Assembly (NCBI RefSeq): GCF_009910705.1
Contig: NZ_JAAAXJ010000005.1
Coordinates: 242,103 to 306,102, forward strand
Length of the DNA: 64,000 nt
Reading direction: 5' to 3'
Source of the DNA: Microvirga arsenatis
GTDB lineage: Bacteria > Pseudomonadota > Alphaproteobacteria > Rhizobiales > Beijerinckiaceae
Under the pieces are notes generated by a model, which was not told the DNA's origin, did no database searches, and worked only from the letters and a program-made list of their open reading frames with translations. Position 1 is the stretch's first letter. Each line of letters begins with the position of its first letter. Positions 42,808-51,042 of the stretch are shown here, in pieces. Both the position numbers and the translations under genes were made by a program.

Positions 42808-43558
42808 GCTCGGTTCCCATATAGGCTTCCCGCACCCGCGGGTCCTGGCTGACCTTGTCGTAGGATCCGTCGGAGAGGATCTCGCCGCGTGCCAGGACGG
42901 TGACCCGGTCGCACAGATCGGCGACCACGTTGAGGTTGTGCTCCACCATGAGCACGGTGCGGTTGCGCGCGATGCGGCGGATGAGGTCGGAAATGCGGCC
43001 GATATCCTCATGGCCCATGCCGGCCATGGGCTCGTCGAGCAGCAGCATGGCCGGGTCGAGTGCGAGCGTCGTGGCGATCTCGAGGGCCCGCTTGCGGCCG
43101 TAGGACAGCTCGGAGGCGGTCAGGTCCCTGTAGGACGAGAGGTTGACCGCATCGATCAGCTCCATGGCCCGCTCGTCGAGGGCCGAGAGGGCGCTCGCCG
43201 GACGCCAGAACTGCGTCGCGAGGCCGGAGGGGCGCTGCAGAGCGACGCGCACATTGTCGAGCACGGTCAGGTGGGGAAACACCGCCGAGATCTGGAAGGA
43301 GCGCACCAGGCCCAGGCGGGCGACGTCGGCCGGCTTCAGCCCCGTGATGTCGGCGCCCTTGAAGGTGATCTGCCCCCGCGTCGGCGTCAGGAACTTCGTG
43401 AGCAGGTTGAACACGGTCGTCTTGCCGGCGCCGTTGGGGCCGATCAGGGCGTGGATCGTCCCCTCGTTGACGGACAGCGTCACGTCCTTCACGGCAACGA
43501 AGCCCCGGAACTCCATGGTGAGCCCGGTGGCGGTGAGAATGGGTTGGGTACTGACCAT
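42800..43558 (-). CDS. livG: Branched-chain amino acid-type ABC transporter ATPase
   Basis: This 252-residue ATPase has Walker A GPNGAGKTT (near residue 40), the LivG-type segment VRSFQISAVFPHLTVLDNV, a signature that reads LSYGRKRALEIATTLA and Walker B MLLLDEPMAGMG. It ends with the family-typical PRVREAYMGTEHE. The start ATG 43558 is used; the open frame continues upstream through the intergenic hairpin and the livK gene without meaning. It overlaps livF by eight bases. Confidence 0.93.
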   Translation of the reverse strand: MVSTQPILTATGLTMEFRGFVAVKDVTLSVNEGTIHALIGPNGAGKTTVFNLLTKFLTPTRGQITFKGADITGLKPADVARLGLVRSFQISAVFPHLTVLDNVRVALQRPSGLATQFWRPASALSALDERAMELIDAVNLSSYRDLTASELSYGRKRALEIATTLALDPAMLLLDEPMAGMGHEDIGRISDLIRRIARNRTVLMVEHNLNVVADLCDRVTVLARGEILSDGSYDKVSQDPRVREAYMGTEHE

Positions 43559-43636
43559 CTGTTTTGGCCGAAACTCTCTCGATAAAACGCCGGCTGACTT
43601 GCGCAGGATGTCCGGAGGCAGCCACGGCCGGACGAG

Positions 43637-43674
43637 AAGCGGGACGGGGCGACCCGAATCGCCCCGTCCCGCTT
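43637..43674. terminator. Large perfect hairpin between livK and livG
   Basis: A perfect 16-base-pair inverted repeat (43637-43652 and 43659-43674) with a six-base loop lies seven bases downstream of the livK stop. There is no T-run on either side. On the minus strand it could partly terminate transcription or protect the livK message, giving an excess of binding protein over the membrane parts. Confidence 0.7.
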
Positions 43675-43680
43675 CGAGGG

Positions 43681-44889
43681 TTACTGCGTCAGCTGGCAGC
43701 CGCTTTCGGCGGCCTTCATGTAGGCGGTGTCGCCCGGGATCTTGGCGAGCTGCTTGTACATGTCCCACTCGCCCTTGCTCTCCTCGGGCTTCTTCACCTG
43801 GAAGAGATACATGTCGTAGACCATGCGGCCGTTGGGCAGCACCTTGCCGTTCTTGGCGAAGATGTCCTGCACCGGCATCTCGTGCAGGAGCTTGGCGACC
43901 GGCTCCGTCGCATCCGTGCCGGCCTTCTCGATGGCCTTGAGGTACTGCGTCACGGCGGAATAGGTGCCCACATGGATCATGTTCGGCATGCGGCCGGTCT
44001 TGTCCATGAACTTCTTGGCGAAGGCGCGGTTCTCGTCGCTCTGATCCCAGTACCAGCCCTCGGTGAGGGTCAGGCCCTGGGCGGCCTTGAGGCCGAGGCC
44101 CTTCACCTCCGCCAGGGTGAACAGAAGCGCGGCAAGACGCGTGCCGCCCTGGGTGATGCCGAACTCCGCGGCCTGCTTGATGGCATTGGCGGTGTCGAGA
44201 CCGGCATTGGCCATGCCGATCACGTTGGCGCCGGAGCTCTGGGCCTGCAGGAGGAACGAGGAGTAGTCGGTCGCCGCCAGCGGGTGGCGGACCGCACCGA
44301 CCACCTGACCGCCCTTCGACTTCACGAACTTGGAGGTCTGCTCCTCCAGCGAGTAGCCGAAGGCATAGTCGGCGGTGAGGAAGAACCACTTGTTGCCGCC
44401 GTTCTCCACCAGGGCGCCGCCGGTGCCGACCGCGAGCGCATGGGTGTCGTAGGCCCAGTGGAAGCCGTAGGGGGAGCACTGCTTGCCGGTGAGGTCCGTC
44501 GTGGCCGCGCCGGTGGTGATCGTGAGCTTCTTCTTGTCCTTCGACAGGCCCTGAACGGCCAAGGCGACGGAGGAGGTCGTCAGCTCCATGATGGCATCGA
44601 CCTTTTCCGTGTCGTACCACTGCCGGGCGATGCTGGCGGCGACGTCCGGCTTGTTCTGGTGGTCGGCGCTGACGATCTCGACCGGAACGCCGAGAACCTT
44701 GCCGCCGTAGTCCTGAACCGCCATGCGGGCGGCCTCGGCCGACCATTTGCCGCCGAAATCGGCATAGACGCCGGACTGGTCGTTCAGGATGCCGATCTTC
44801 ACCACGCCGTCGGAAGCCTGCTGCGCATAGGCCGAAGAGGCCAAGGCGGTGCAGCTGAGGGCGAACAGAAGTTTGTTGAGGACTCGCAT
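43681..44889 (-). CDS. livK: Periplasmic substrate-binding protein of the liv-type transporter
   Basis: This 402-residue protein is the type 1 periplasmic binding protein that delivers the substrate to the LivHM channel. It has a signal peptide (residues 1-22, ending SSAYAQ) and typical segments such as VVKIGILNDQSGVYADFGG near residue 30, and a Tyr-rich mid-region (FFLTADYAFGYSLEEQTSKF). The ligand pocket cannot be assigned by eye; related proteins bind amino acids, amides or aromatic acids. It is the first gene of the operon, with the promoter in the 330 bases upstream. Confidence 0.9.
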   Translation of the reverse strand: MRVLNKLLFALSCTALASSAYAQQASDGVVKIGILNDQSGVYADFGGKWSAEAARMAVQDYGGKVLGVPVEIVSADHQNKPDVAASIARQWYDTEKVDAIMELTTSSVALAVQGLSKDKKKLTITTGAATTDLTGKQCSPYGFHWAYDTHALAVGTGGALVENGGNKWFFLTADYAFGYSLEEQTSKFVKSKGGQVVGAVRHPLAATDYSSFLLQAQSSGANVIGMANAGLDTANAIKQAAEFGITQGGTRLAALLFTLAEVKGLGLKAAQGLTLTEGWYWDQSDENRAFAKKFMDKTGRMPNMIHVGTYSAVTQYLKAIEKAGTDATEPVAKLLHEMPVQDIFAKNGKVLPNGRMVYDMYLFQVKKPEESKGEWDMYKQLAKIPGDTAYMKAAESGCQLTQ

Positions 44890-45217
44890 CGATTTCCTTC
44901 CCGTTGTTCCGGAGCAGGTTGGCCCTGTCCTTGCTTGAGCCGCAGCATGGAAGCCGCTTGGCGATGGTTAGGAAAGGTACAGGCACTGCGGCCTCGATCA
45001 ATGCGAGGGGCAGTTATCCTTAAGTCGCAGAGATCTTTAGGCTTCTGCTGCACCGGGAGACGCCGCGGCCACGCTCTCTCGCAAAAGTGACTGCCCCACA
45101 GGTGTTAGGCCTCGCCCTGTTGCGACTCACGAGGTGCGGATCGGGGCGTGCATTCCCGGCGGCGGGTTCTCTCGCCCTCAAGAGCAACTTGGAAAGCCTA
45201 GGTCCGTCGGCTTCGTG
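44890..45217. other. Intergenic region upstream of livK
   Basis: These 328 bases hold no gene that I can support. The part next to livK has a purine-rich ribosome site on the minus strand (GGGAAGGAAATCG before the start). The promoter of the liv operon should be here, but no consensus was recognised. Confidence 0.5.
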
Positions 45218-46018
45218 CTACTCGCGTCGCGCCCTGAGCAGCAGGTCGGCGAGTTCGGCAAAGCCGGTCCCCGAATGCCCGGCCGTGATGTAGGCGGGCT
45301 TGTGGGCGAGCCGGTGGGCGAAGGCCTGGATGTTGGCGACGCCGACGCTCAGGGGGAAGGCCTCGAACATGGGCTCGTCATTGGGCGAATCGCCCGCATA
45401 GACCACCGCATTCCTCGCCTGCTCCCAGTCCAGCCCGAACACCTCCGCCAGGAGCACCTTGGCCATGCTGAGCTTGTTGTAGTCGCCGAACCAGCCGTTC
45501 ACGTGGATGGAGCTGACCTTGGCCTGGGCGCCTGCGCGCTCGAAGATCGCCACGATCCTGTCCACCTCCGCCTCGGGCAGGGCGGGCACGTCCTCGCAGA
45601 AGTCGATGGCGAGATCCGCCACCCGGTAGGCCTGGTCGCTGGCGAGGGCGCATCCGGGCACCGTTGCCAGCACCTCCTTTTCGATGGCCTCGAGCCTGGC
45701 GCGGTTGCGCTTGAACTCTTCAGGGCTGGCCCAGAAGCGCTGCCGCATCTTTCTCTGCTTGCGATCGTAGCGAAAGAAGAAGGCGCCGTTCTCCCCCACG
45801 ACCGCATCCACCGGCCACATCCGGGCGATGTGATCGCACCAGCCGGCCGGTCGGCCCGTGACCGGGATGACGATGAACCCGGCGCGGTGCAGCCGCTCGA
45901 GGGCGGCGTAGGCCTCGGCCGTCAGCATGCCCTCGGAGGTCACGGTGTCGTCGATGTCGGTCAGCACCACGCGGACGGAGCGCGCCGCCTCCAGCGGCAG
46001 CTGGGACAGGGGCCTCAT
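45218..46018 (-). CDS. HAD-family phosphatase, mannosyl-3-phosphoglycerate phosphatase-like
   Basis: This 266-residue protein is a class IIB HAD hydrolase. The first motif is LTDIDDTVT with the nucleophile Asp, the second is PVTGRPAGW with Thr, and the fourth is YAGDSPNDEPMFEAF, all near where they should be. Such enzymes remove phosphate from sugar phosphates; mannosyl-3-phosphoglycerate phosphatase and sucrose-phosphatase are relatives, and the first is a guess. The start at ATG 46018 with GGAG upstream is preferred over a GTG at 46027. It is divergent from the glycerate kinase gene, with 196 bases between. Confidence 0.78.
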   Translation of the reverse strand: MRPLSQLPLEAARSVRVVLTDIDDTVTSEGMLTAEAYAALERLHRAGFIVIPVTGRPAGWCDHIARMWPVDAVVGENGAFFFRYDRKQRKMRQRFWASPEEFKRNRARLEAIEKEVLATVPGCALASDQAYRVADLAIDFCEDVPALPEAEVDRIVAIFERAGAQAKVSSIHVNGWFGDYNKLSMAKVLLAEVFGLDWEQARNAVVYAGDSPNDEPMFEAFPLSVGVANIQAFAHRLAHKPAYITAGHSGTGFAELADLLLRARRE

Positions 46019-46214
46019 GTCCTGCACTCCGGACCGGCGGGGCAGGGCGAAGATTGGGGCATCGACATCGGCATCCTCGTTCGCGTTCGGCCGGAGGCGG
46101 AGAGTGATGCGGCCGAACGCATGCCTTTAAGCACGATCCCGCAGGCGGCTCCAAGAGGTTTGAAACACCGAGGCGTAGGCTTCACGGGCAGGATTTCTCA
46201 CGTAAAGTGGCGGC

Positions 46215-47468
46215 ATGCCCAACGATCAAGAAATCCTCCGAGCCCTGTTCGATGCGGCCCTGAAGGCGGCGCTGCCCGACGGGCAGTTCGATGGCCGCCT
46301 TCCGGCGAGGCCGAAGGGGCGCACCATCGTGCTCGGCGCTGGCAAGGCCTCGGCTCGCATGGCGGCGGCCTTCGAAGACGCCTGGGCCCGTGCGGGCGGC
46401 GCCTGCGAGGGCCTCGTGGTCACGCGATACGGGCATGCGGTGCCGACGCGCTCCGTCGAGATCGTGGAGGCGGCTCACCCGGTTCCCGACGAGGCGGGGC
46501 TGCAGGCCGCCAGGCGGATCCTGGCGCTGGCGCAGGAGGCCGGCCCCGACGATCTCGTGGTCTGCCTCATGTCGGGCGGCGCTTCGGCGCTTCTGTCCCT
46601 TCCGGCCGAGGGCCTGACGCTGGCCGACAAGCAGGAGGTGAACCGCGCGCTGCTGAAATCGGGTGCGCCCATCGGCGAAATGAACCTCGTCCGCAAGTCG
46701 CTCTCGGGGATCAAGGGAGGCCGTCTCGCAGCCGCTGCGGGCCGGGCGCAGCTCGTCACGTACCTGATCTCGGACGTGCCGGGGGACGACCCGTCCAGCA
46801 TCGGCTCCGGTCCCACGATCCCCGAGCGGATCGATCCGGACATTGCGCTCGCGATCCTGCGCAAATACGGTATCGCCGTATCGTCCTCCATCGTGCAGGC
46901 GATCCGCGCGAACGCAGTCACGGAGCCCGCGGCCGGCGGTGCGGTGCACATGCTCGCCACGCCCAAGATGGCGCTCGATGCGGCGGCGGCAAAGGCTCGG
47001 GAGCTGGGCCTGACCCCGCTCGTTCTCGGCGACGCCCTTGAGGGCGAGGCGCGGGAGGTCGGGCGGGTCATGGCGGGCATTGCGCGCTCGGCGCTCCGGC
47101 ACGGGCAGCCCGTGAGGGCGCCCTGCGTGCTGCTCTCCGGCGGCGAGACCACGGTGACAGTGCGCGGCAGGGGGCGCGGCGGGCGCAACGCCGAGTTCCT
47201 GCTGTCCCTTGCGCTCGCCCTCAAGGGGGAAGGGCGGATCGCAGCCATCGCCTGCGACACCGACGGGATCGACGGATCGGAGGACAATGCGGGAGCCTGG
47301 TTCGACGGGAGCCTGTTCGAGGGTGCGCGTGCGCGCGGGATCGATCTCGAAGCCTGCCTGGAGGCGAACGACGCCTACACGGCCTTTGCGGCTCTCGGGC
47401 GGCTCGTCGTCACGGGGCCGACCCTCACCAACGTCAACGACTTCCGCGCCATCCTCGTCCGCTCGTGA
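46215..47468 (+). CDS. Glycerate 2-kinase (MOFRL/DUF4147 family)
   Basis: This 417-residue protein phosphorylates glycerate to 2-phosphoglycerate, feeding it into lower glycolysis. It has the family segments IVLGAGKASARMAAAFE near residue 40, CLMSGGASALLSLP near 120, YLISDVPGDDPSSIGSGPT near 185 and the MOFRL part with LLSGGETTVTVRG and GRNAEFLLSLAL. The length is normal. It shares a divergent intergenic region with the HAD phosphatase gene, and its substrate glycerate could come from serine, the glyoxylate route or hydrolysis of glycosylglycerates. Confidence 0.92.
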   Translation: MPNDQEILRALFDAALKAALPDGQFDGRLPARPKGRTIVLGAGKASARMAAAFEDAWARAGGACEGLVVTRYGHAVPTRSVEIVEAAHPVPDEAGLQAARRILALAQEAGPDDLVVCLMSGGASALLSLPAEGLTLADKQEVNRALLKSGAPIGEMNLVRKSLSGIKGGRLAAAAGRAQLVTYLISDVPGDDPSSIGSGPTIPERIDPDIALAILRKYGIAVSSSIVQAIRANAVTEPAAGGAVHMLATPKMALDAAAAKARELGLTPLVLGDALEGEAREVGRVMAGIARSALRHGQPVRAPCVLLSGGETTVTVRGRGRGGRNAEFLLSLALALKGEGRIAAIACDTDGIDGSEDNAGAWFDGSLFEGARARGIDLEACLEANDAYTAFAALGRLVVTGPTLTNVNDFRAILVRS

Positions 47469-47486
47469 GCCGGGCGGCCTGGAGCC

Positions 47487-48263
47487 TCAGATCGAGTAGC
47501 TGAGGCCCGTCACGTTCGTTTCCGGCACGATCATCGTCACCTTGGTTCCGTGACCTTCCCGGCTTTCGACGGTGAGGTCGCCCCCATGCAGCTTGAGGAT
47601 GTACCAGGCCAGGCTCAGGCCCAGGCCGGTGCCGGGGAGCTTGCGCGCATTCTGTCCGCGGAAGAAGGGCTGCATGACGAAGGGCAGGTCGCGCTCCGGG
47701 ATGCCGATCCCGTGATCACGGACGACGATGCGGACCGCCTTGTGGTCCCTGTGCGCCGACACCTTAATCGGCTGGTCCGGAGGGGAGTACTTCATGGCAT
47801 TGGAGACGACGATGACGAAGGCCTGTTCCAGCAGAACGGGATCGCCGACGATCATCTCCGGCAGATTCCGGATCTCGACATGGAGCGGGCGGGCGGGTTC
47901 CTGGTCGCCCTGTTCCCGGCAGACGCGCTGGATCAGCTCGGCCGGCCTGAACTCGCTCGGATTGAGCACGATGCCGCCGGAGCTCGCCCGGGTGTAGGAC
48001 AGGATCATGTCGATCAGCTCGTCGAGCCGCAGGCTCGCCCGCCAGATGCGCTCGGCTCGCGTCTGCACGTCGTGAATGGTGAGCCGGTCCGCCCGTCGCA
48101 TGAGGCCCTGCGCCAGGGCGTTGATGGTCGACAGGGGCGTTCTGAGCTGGTGCGCGAGCAGGGCCACCCGGTCGAGCGGAGGCGACGAGCCCCGGGAGCC
48201 GGTCCGGGGGGCAGCGCGGCGTGGGGCCTTGGTGGGCGACCGGGACGGGCGAGCGGCGGGCAC
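47487..48263 (-). CDS. Cytoplasmic histidine kinase without sensor domain
   Basis: This 258-residue protein has only a dimerisation/phosphoacceptor segment (LLAHQLRTPLS with His38) and an ATPase domain with N box (VIVVSNAMKYS), G1 box (VVRDHGIGIPERD) and G2 box (GTGLGLSLAWYILKLHGG). There is no transmembrane segment or sensor domain; the first 30 residues are Arg/Pro/Ser-rich. The start is GTG 48263. No response regulator gene is adjacent, so it is an orphan kinase whose signal must come from a partner or the N-terminal tail. Confidence 0.85.
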   Translation of the reverse strand: MPAARPSRSPTKAPRRAAPRTGSRGSSPPLDRVALLAHQLRTPLSTINALAQGLMRRADRLTIHDVQTRAERIWRASLRLDELIDMILSYTRASSGGIVLNPSEFRPAELIQRVCREQGDQEPARPLHVEIRNLPEMIVGDPVLLEQAFVIVVSNAMKYSPPDQPIKVSAHRDHKAVRIVVRDHGIGIPERDLPFVMQPFFRGQNARKLPGTGLGLSLAWYILKLHGGDLTVESREGHGTKVTMIVPETNVTGLSYSI

Positions 48264-48604
48264 GAACTCTTTACCTGAACTTTATAACGTGTTTCTGCGG
48301 ATCGCCCCGAATTAGCGCGTCCGGACCCAATGTCCATCCCCTTCATTGGAACGATCGAGCCTGGCTCCACAACACCAAGAATTCCTTGGCACGAAGTAGA
48401 GGCGTTGAAATGCGCCCAGGCATAAAATGTCCCGGCTGAGACAATCTTCAGTATAGAGCTCTCCCGTTCAACGGGAGAACAGAATTGTCCGTTCTTGATT
48501 TGCCAAAAACTGCAAAATTTCTCGCCAAATGGTGAAAACGATTTTGAAACCTCCCCATCTGACCTGCGTTTCCTTCGCAGATCATCCTGATCGGGAGAGA
48601 AGCT
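48264..48604. other. Divergent intergenic region between the histidine kinase and csbD genes
   Basis: No gene is accepted in these 341 bases. A short inverted repeat (CTCCCGT/ACGGGAG around 48461-48477) lies in the middle. The stress-type promoter candidate for the CsbD gene is described separately at 48546-48570. Confidence 0.55.
48546..48570 (+). promoter_or_regulatory. Candidate EcfG-type general stress promoter upstream of csbD
   Basis: GAAAC at 48546-48550 and CGTT at 48567-48570 are separated by 16 bases. The alphaproteobacterial EcfG consensus is GGAAC, 16-17 bases, CGTT, so there is one mismatch. It lies 34 bases before the ATG of a CsbD gene, a family commonly controlled by stress sigma factors. 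Confidence 0.35.
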
Positions 48605-48781
48605 ATGGATCGCGATCGCAGCGAAGGCAGCATGAAGAACATCAAGGGCCGCGTGAAGGAAGGCCTCGGCAAGGCTCTCGGCGACTCCAAGCTGGAGACC
48701 GAGGGCAAGATGGATAAGACCGAAGGCAAGATTCAGAACACCATTGGCGGCATGAAGGACTCGCTCCGCAAGAGCACCTGA
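48605..48781 (+). CDS. CsbD family stress protein
   Basis: This 58-residue hydrophilic protein consists of the typical CsbD pattern: MKNIKGRVKEGLGKALGDSK followed by a second related unit with TEGKIQNTIGG. CsbD proteins are small, highly charged proteins made during general stress; their biochemical role is not known. ATG 48605 follows a GGGAGAGA ribosome site. A terminator follows the stop codon directly. The gene is single and divergent from the histidine kinase. Confidence 0.9.
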   Translation: MDRDRSEGSMKNIKGRVKEGLGKALGDSKLETEGKMDKTEGKIQNTIGGMKDSLRKST

Positions 48782-48806
48782 CGCCGGCAGGATTCGACGT
48801 GGTGGA

Positions 48807-48831
48807 GGCCCGGCTTCGCGCCGGGCCTTTT
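48807..48831 (+). terminator. Rho-independent terminator after csbD
   Basis: GGCCCGG (48807-48813) and CCGGGCC (48821-48827) form a seven-base-pair GC stem with a seven-base loop, followed by four T residues. It also lies just after the 3' end of the convergent mobA-tusA gene. Confidence 0.75.
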
Positions 48832-49685
48832 CATGGGGCGGGGCCCGCCTTGCGGATCAGGAAGGTGATCCTGGCGTCCTCCTGGTGCTGCTCCTCCAGG
48901 ATATCCCCCGTCTCCCGAAGCAGGTTGGGCACGTCGATCCCGGCCAGGGGATCGGTGCAGATCACCCTCATCCGGTCTCCCGGGCGCAGGGTGACAAGTC
49001 TCTTGCGGGTGCGCAGGACGGGGAGGGGGCATTTCAGGCCGGAAAGGTCCAGTTCCGTCATGGCATGCGCTCCCCCCTGCGCCAGGTTCCGCGCCCTTGC
49101 GAGGTCGTCGGGCGTGTTGATGTTGAAGAACGGATCGCGCGGTTCGGCAGGCCAGGCCGCCTCCGCGCAGCCATGGCGCTGCAGCCATTGCCCCATGCTC
49201 CGCCCTCCCTCCTCGAGGGCGCGGCGCAGATCGTGCCGCAGGCGGACGGGCCAGAGGGCCACCGCGAAATGCGCCTGCCCGGCCGATGCGGCACAGGCAA
49301 GGGGCTGCCCGGCCTCCCGCCGCGCCTCGTGCAGGCGAAGCACCAGATCCCCCGGAATGAAGGGCGTATCGGCTGGAACGCTCACGAGCCATTCGATGCC
49401 GGTCCGTTGGACGGCGGCCCATTCGAGGGCGGCCAGGATGCCGGCCAGGGGACCCGGATGATCCGGAACCGTATCCGGCACGACAGGCAGACCGAGACTC
49501 CCGAAGCGTGAGGGATCGCCGTTGGCGTTGAGAATCAGGCCCTCGCATTGCAGGGACAGGCGCCCTGCCACCTCGTCGAGCAGCGTCCGCTCCCCGAGGC
49601 CCAGCAGGCTCTTGTCCCCGCCGCCCATGCGCCGCGCGAGCCCGCCAGCCAGGATGACGCCGAGCGTCGGAGGGGGAAGGCTCAT
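48831..49685 (-). CDS. MobA-like molybdenum cofactor guanylyltransferase fused to a TusA/SirA domain
   Basis: The N-terminal 200 residues of this 284-residue protein are a MobA nucleotidyltransferase, with LAGGLARRMGGGDKSLL near residue 12 and PADTPFIP near 110, which adds GMP to molybdopterin. The C-terminal 76 residues, from Met209, are a TusA/SirA-like sulfur carrier with the active Cys in LKCPLPVLR. Both lie in one frame with no stop. The ATG of Met209 has its own GGGGAG site eight bases upstream, so the small domain could also be made alone. Fusion to a sulfur carrier suggests linked molybdopterin sulfuration. Its start lies 11 bases from the mrp stop. Confidence 0.85.
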   Translation of the reverse strand: MSLPPPTLGVILAGGLARRMGGGDKSLLGLGERTLLDEVAGRLSLQCEGLILNANGDPSRFGSLGLPVVPDTVPDHPGPLAGILAALEWAAVQRTGIEWLVSVPADTPFIPGDLVLRLHEARREAGQPLACAASAGQAHFAVALWPVRLRHDLRRALEEGGRSMGQWLQRHGCAEAAWPAEPRDPFFNINTPDDLARARNLAQGGAHAMTELDLSGLKCPLPVLRTRKRLVTLRPGDRMRVICTDPLAGIDVPNLLRETGDILEEQHQEDARITFLIRKAGPAP

Positions 49686-49696
49686 GCCGGACGCGC

Positions 49697-50824
49697 TCAC
49701 TCGATCACGATGCGCGGCGCGGGCCGGGCCGCTGCGCCGCCCGAGAGCGCCGACCAGACCTGCTGCGCCATGTCCTGGTAGATCTTCGCATGCGGACCCT
49801 GAGGGTCGGCCACCACCACGGGACGGCCGGCATCCGACAACTCGCGGATGGTCATGTTGAGCGGCACCTCGCCGAGGAACGGAACGCCGAGACGCTTGGC
49901 CTCGTCCCGCGCGCCGCCATGGCCGAAGATGTGGGAGCTTTGCCCGCAATGGGGGCAGATGAAGGTCGCCATGTTCTCCACGATGCCGAGGATCGGGATC
50001 TCGACCCTCTTGAACATGGACACCCCGCGCCGTGCGTCGATGAGGGCGAGGTCCTGCGGGGTGGAGACGATCATGGCCCCGGCCAGGGGCGTGGCCTGGG
50101 CCATGGTGAGCTGGGCGTCGCCGGTTCCGGGGGGCATGTCCACTACGAGCACGTCGAGATCGCCCCAGGCGACCTCCCGCAGCATCTGGGTGATGGCCGA
50201 CATCACCATGGGGCCGCGCCAGATCATGGCGGCCTCTTCCTCGACGAGGAAGCCGATGGACATCACCTTGATCCCGTAAGCCTCCATGGGCTCGAGGATG
50301 CGGTTCTCGAGCAGGCGCGGCTTGCCGTGGATGCCGAGAAGCTTCGGCATGGAGGGGCCGTAGATGTCGGCATCGAGCAGCCCGACCTTCAATCCGAGAG
50401 ACTTCAGGGCGAGAGCGAGGTTGCAGGCCGTGGTCGACTTGCCCACGCCGCCCTTGCCGGATGCAACCGCGATCACGTGATTCACGCCCGGAATGCGCTG
50501 GTTCTTCGGCTGTGCCGCCGAGCGGGGACGCTGGGCGGCGCCCGTCGCCGAGGGGGAGGCGCCTGAGCCCGCCGGCCGGTCCGCGGTGAGGCTGGCGAAG
50601 ACCCCCTTCACGGCGGGCAGGCCCTGAACGGCCGTGACGGCGGCCTGGCGCACGCGCTCCATGCCGGCGGCTTCCGAAGGGTCGATGGTGATGGAGAACA
50701 TCACCCGCCCCGCATCATCCACCACCACATCGGAGAGGCGCCCCGAGGCGACGAGGTTGGTTCCGGCCGCGTCGACCGGCACGGTCGAGAGGGCCTGCAG
50801 CACGTGTTCGCGGGTGATCGCCAC
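49697..50824 (-). CDS. Mrp/ApbC-type iron-sulfur cluster carrier ATPase
   Basis: This 375-residue protein carries 4Fe-4S clusters to target proteins. It has an N-terminal DUF59-like domain (residues 1-85), then a linker rich in Pro/Ala/Ser and a P-loop ATPase with deviant Walker A SGKGGVGKST near residue 123 and the CPHC motif near 287 (FICPHCGQSS), whose cysteines bind the cluster. The length fits Mrp. It lies directly upstream of the MobA-TusA fusion on the same strand, so both may be co-transcribed, linking Fe-S and Mo cofactor supply. Confidence 0.93.
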   Translation of the reverse strand: MAITREHVLQALSTVPVDAAGTNLVASGRLSDVVVDDAGRVMFSITIDPSEAAGMERVRQAAVTAVQGLPAVKGVFASLTADRPAGSGASPSATGAAQRPRSAAQPKNQRIPGVNHVIAVASGKGGVGKSTTACNLALALKSLGLKVGLLDADIYGPSMPKLLGIHGKPRLLENRILEPMEAYGIKVMSIGFLVEEEAAMIWRGPMVMSAITQMLREVAWGDLDVLVVDMPPGTGDAQLTMAQATPLAGAMIVSTPQDLALIDARRGVSMFKRVEIPILGIVENMATFICPHCGQSSHIFGHGGARDEAKRLGVPFLGEVPLNMTIRELSDAGRPVVVADPQGPHAKIYQDMAQQVWSALSGGAAARPAPRIVIE

Positions 50825-50923
50825 TGTTCGAATCTCCTGACCGGTCGAGGCACGGTCCTCGGTGTCATTTAGAGGCTCACCGGCCGCGCGTTAAGCGCTC
50901 CCTTCCCCGTGAAGCCGATATTC

Positions 50924-50948
50924 CGAACCAAAATTCACCTTGTCCGTT
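50924..50948 (+). promoter_or_regulatory. Candidate EcfG-type general stress promoter
   Basis: CGAAC (50924-50928) and CGTT (50945-50948) are 16 bases apart; the consensus is GGAAC, 16-17, CGTT, so there is one mismatch. It lies 94 bases upstream of the start of a general stress protein 26 gene, which is the kind of gene expected under this control. Confidence 0.4.
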
Positions 50949-51042
50949 GTTCACGCGATCCCTCGGGAGCCGGTTCGACCGGCCGAGTGGCTGCCTTCGC
51001 CGATCACATCCCGAGACCACGAAGCAAATCGAGGAGACGACG

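Noticed and set aside
41146..42852. Plus-strand open frame of 568 codons opposite livH and livF
   Set aside because: Same reason: antisense shadow of clear transporter genes, with repetitive His/Glu/Asp composition.
42800..45001. Minus-strand open frame of 733 codons joining livG and livK
   Set aside because: The part upstream of 43558 is out of frame with livK and contains the intergenic hairpin; only the livG part has motifs.
45134..47041. Plus-strand open frame of 635 codons across the HAD gene and glycerate kinase
   Set aside because: It passes antisense through one gene and out of frame through another without any family match.
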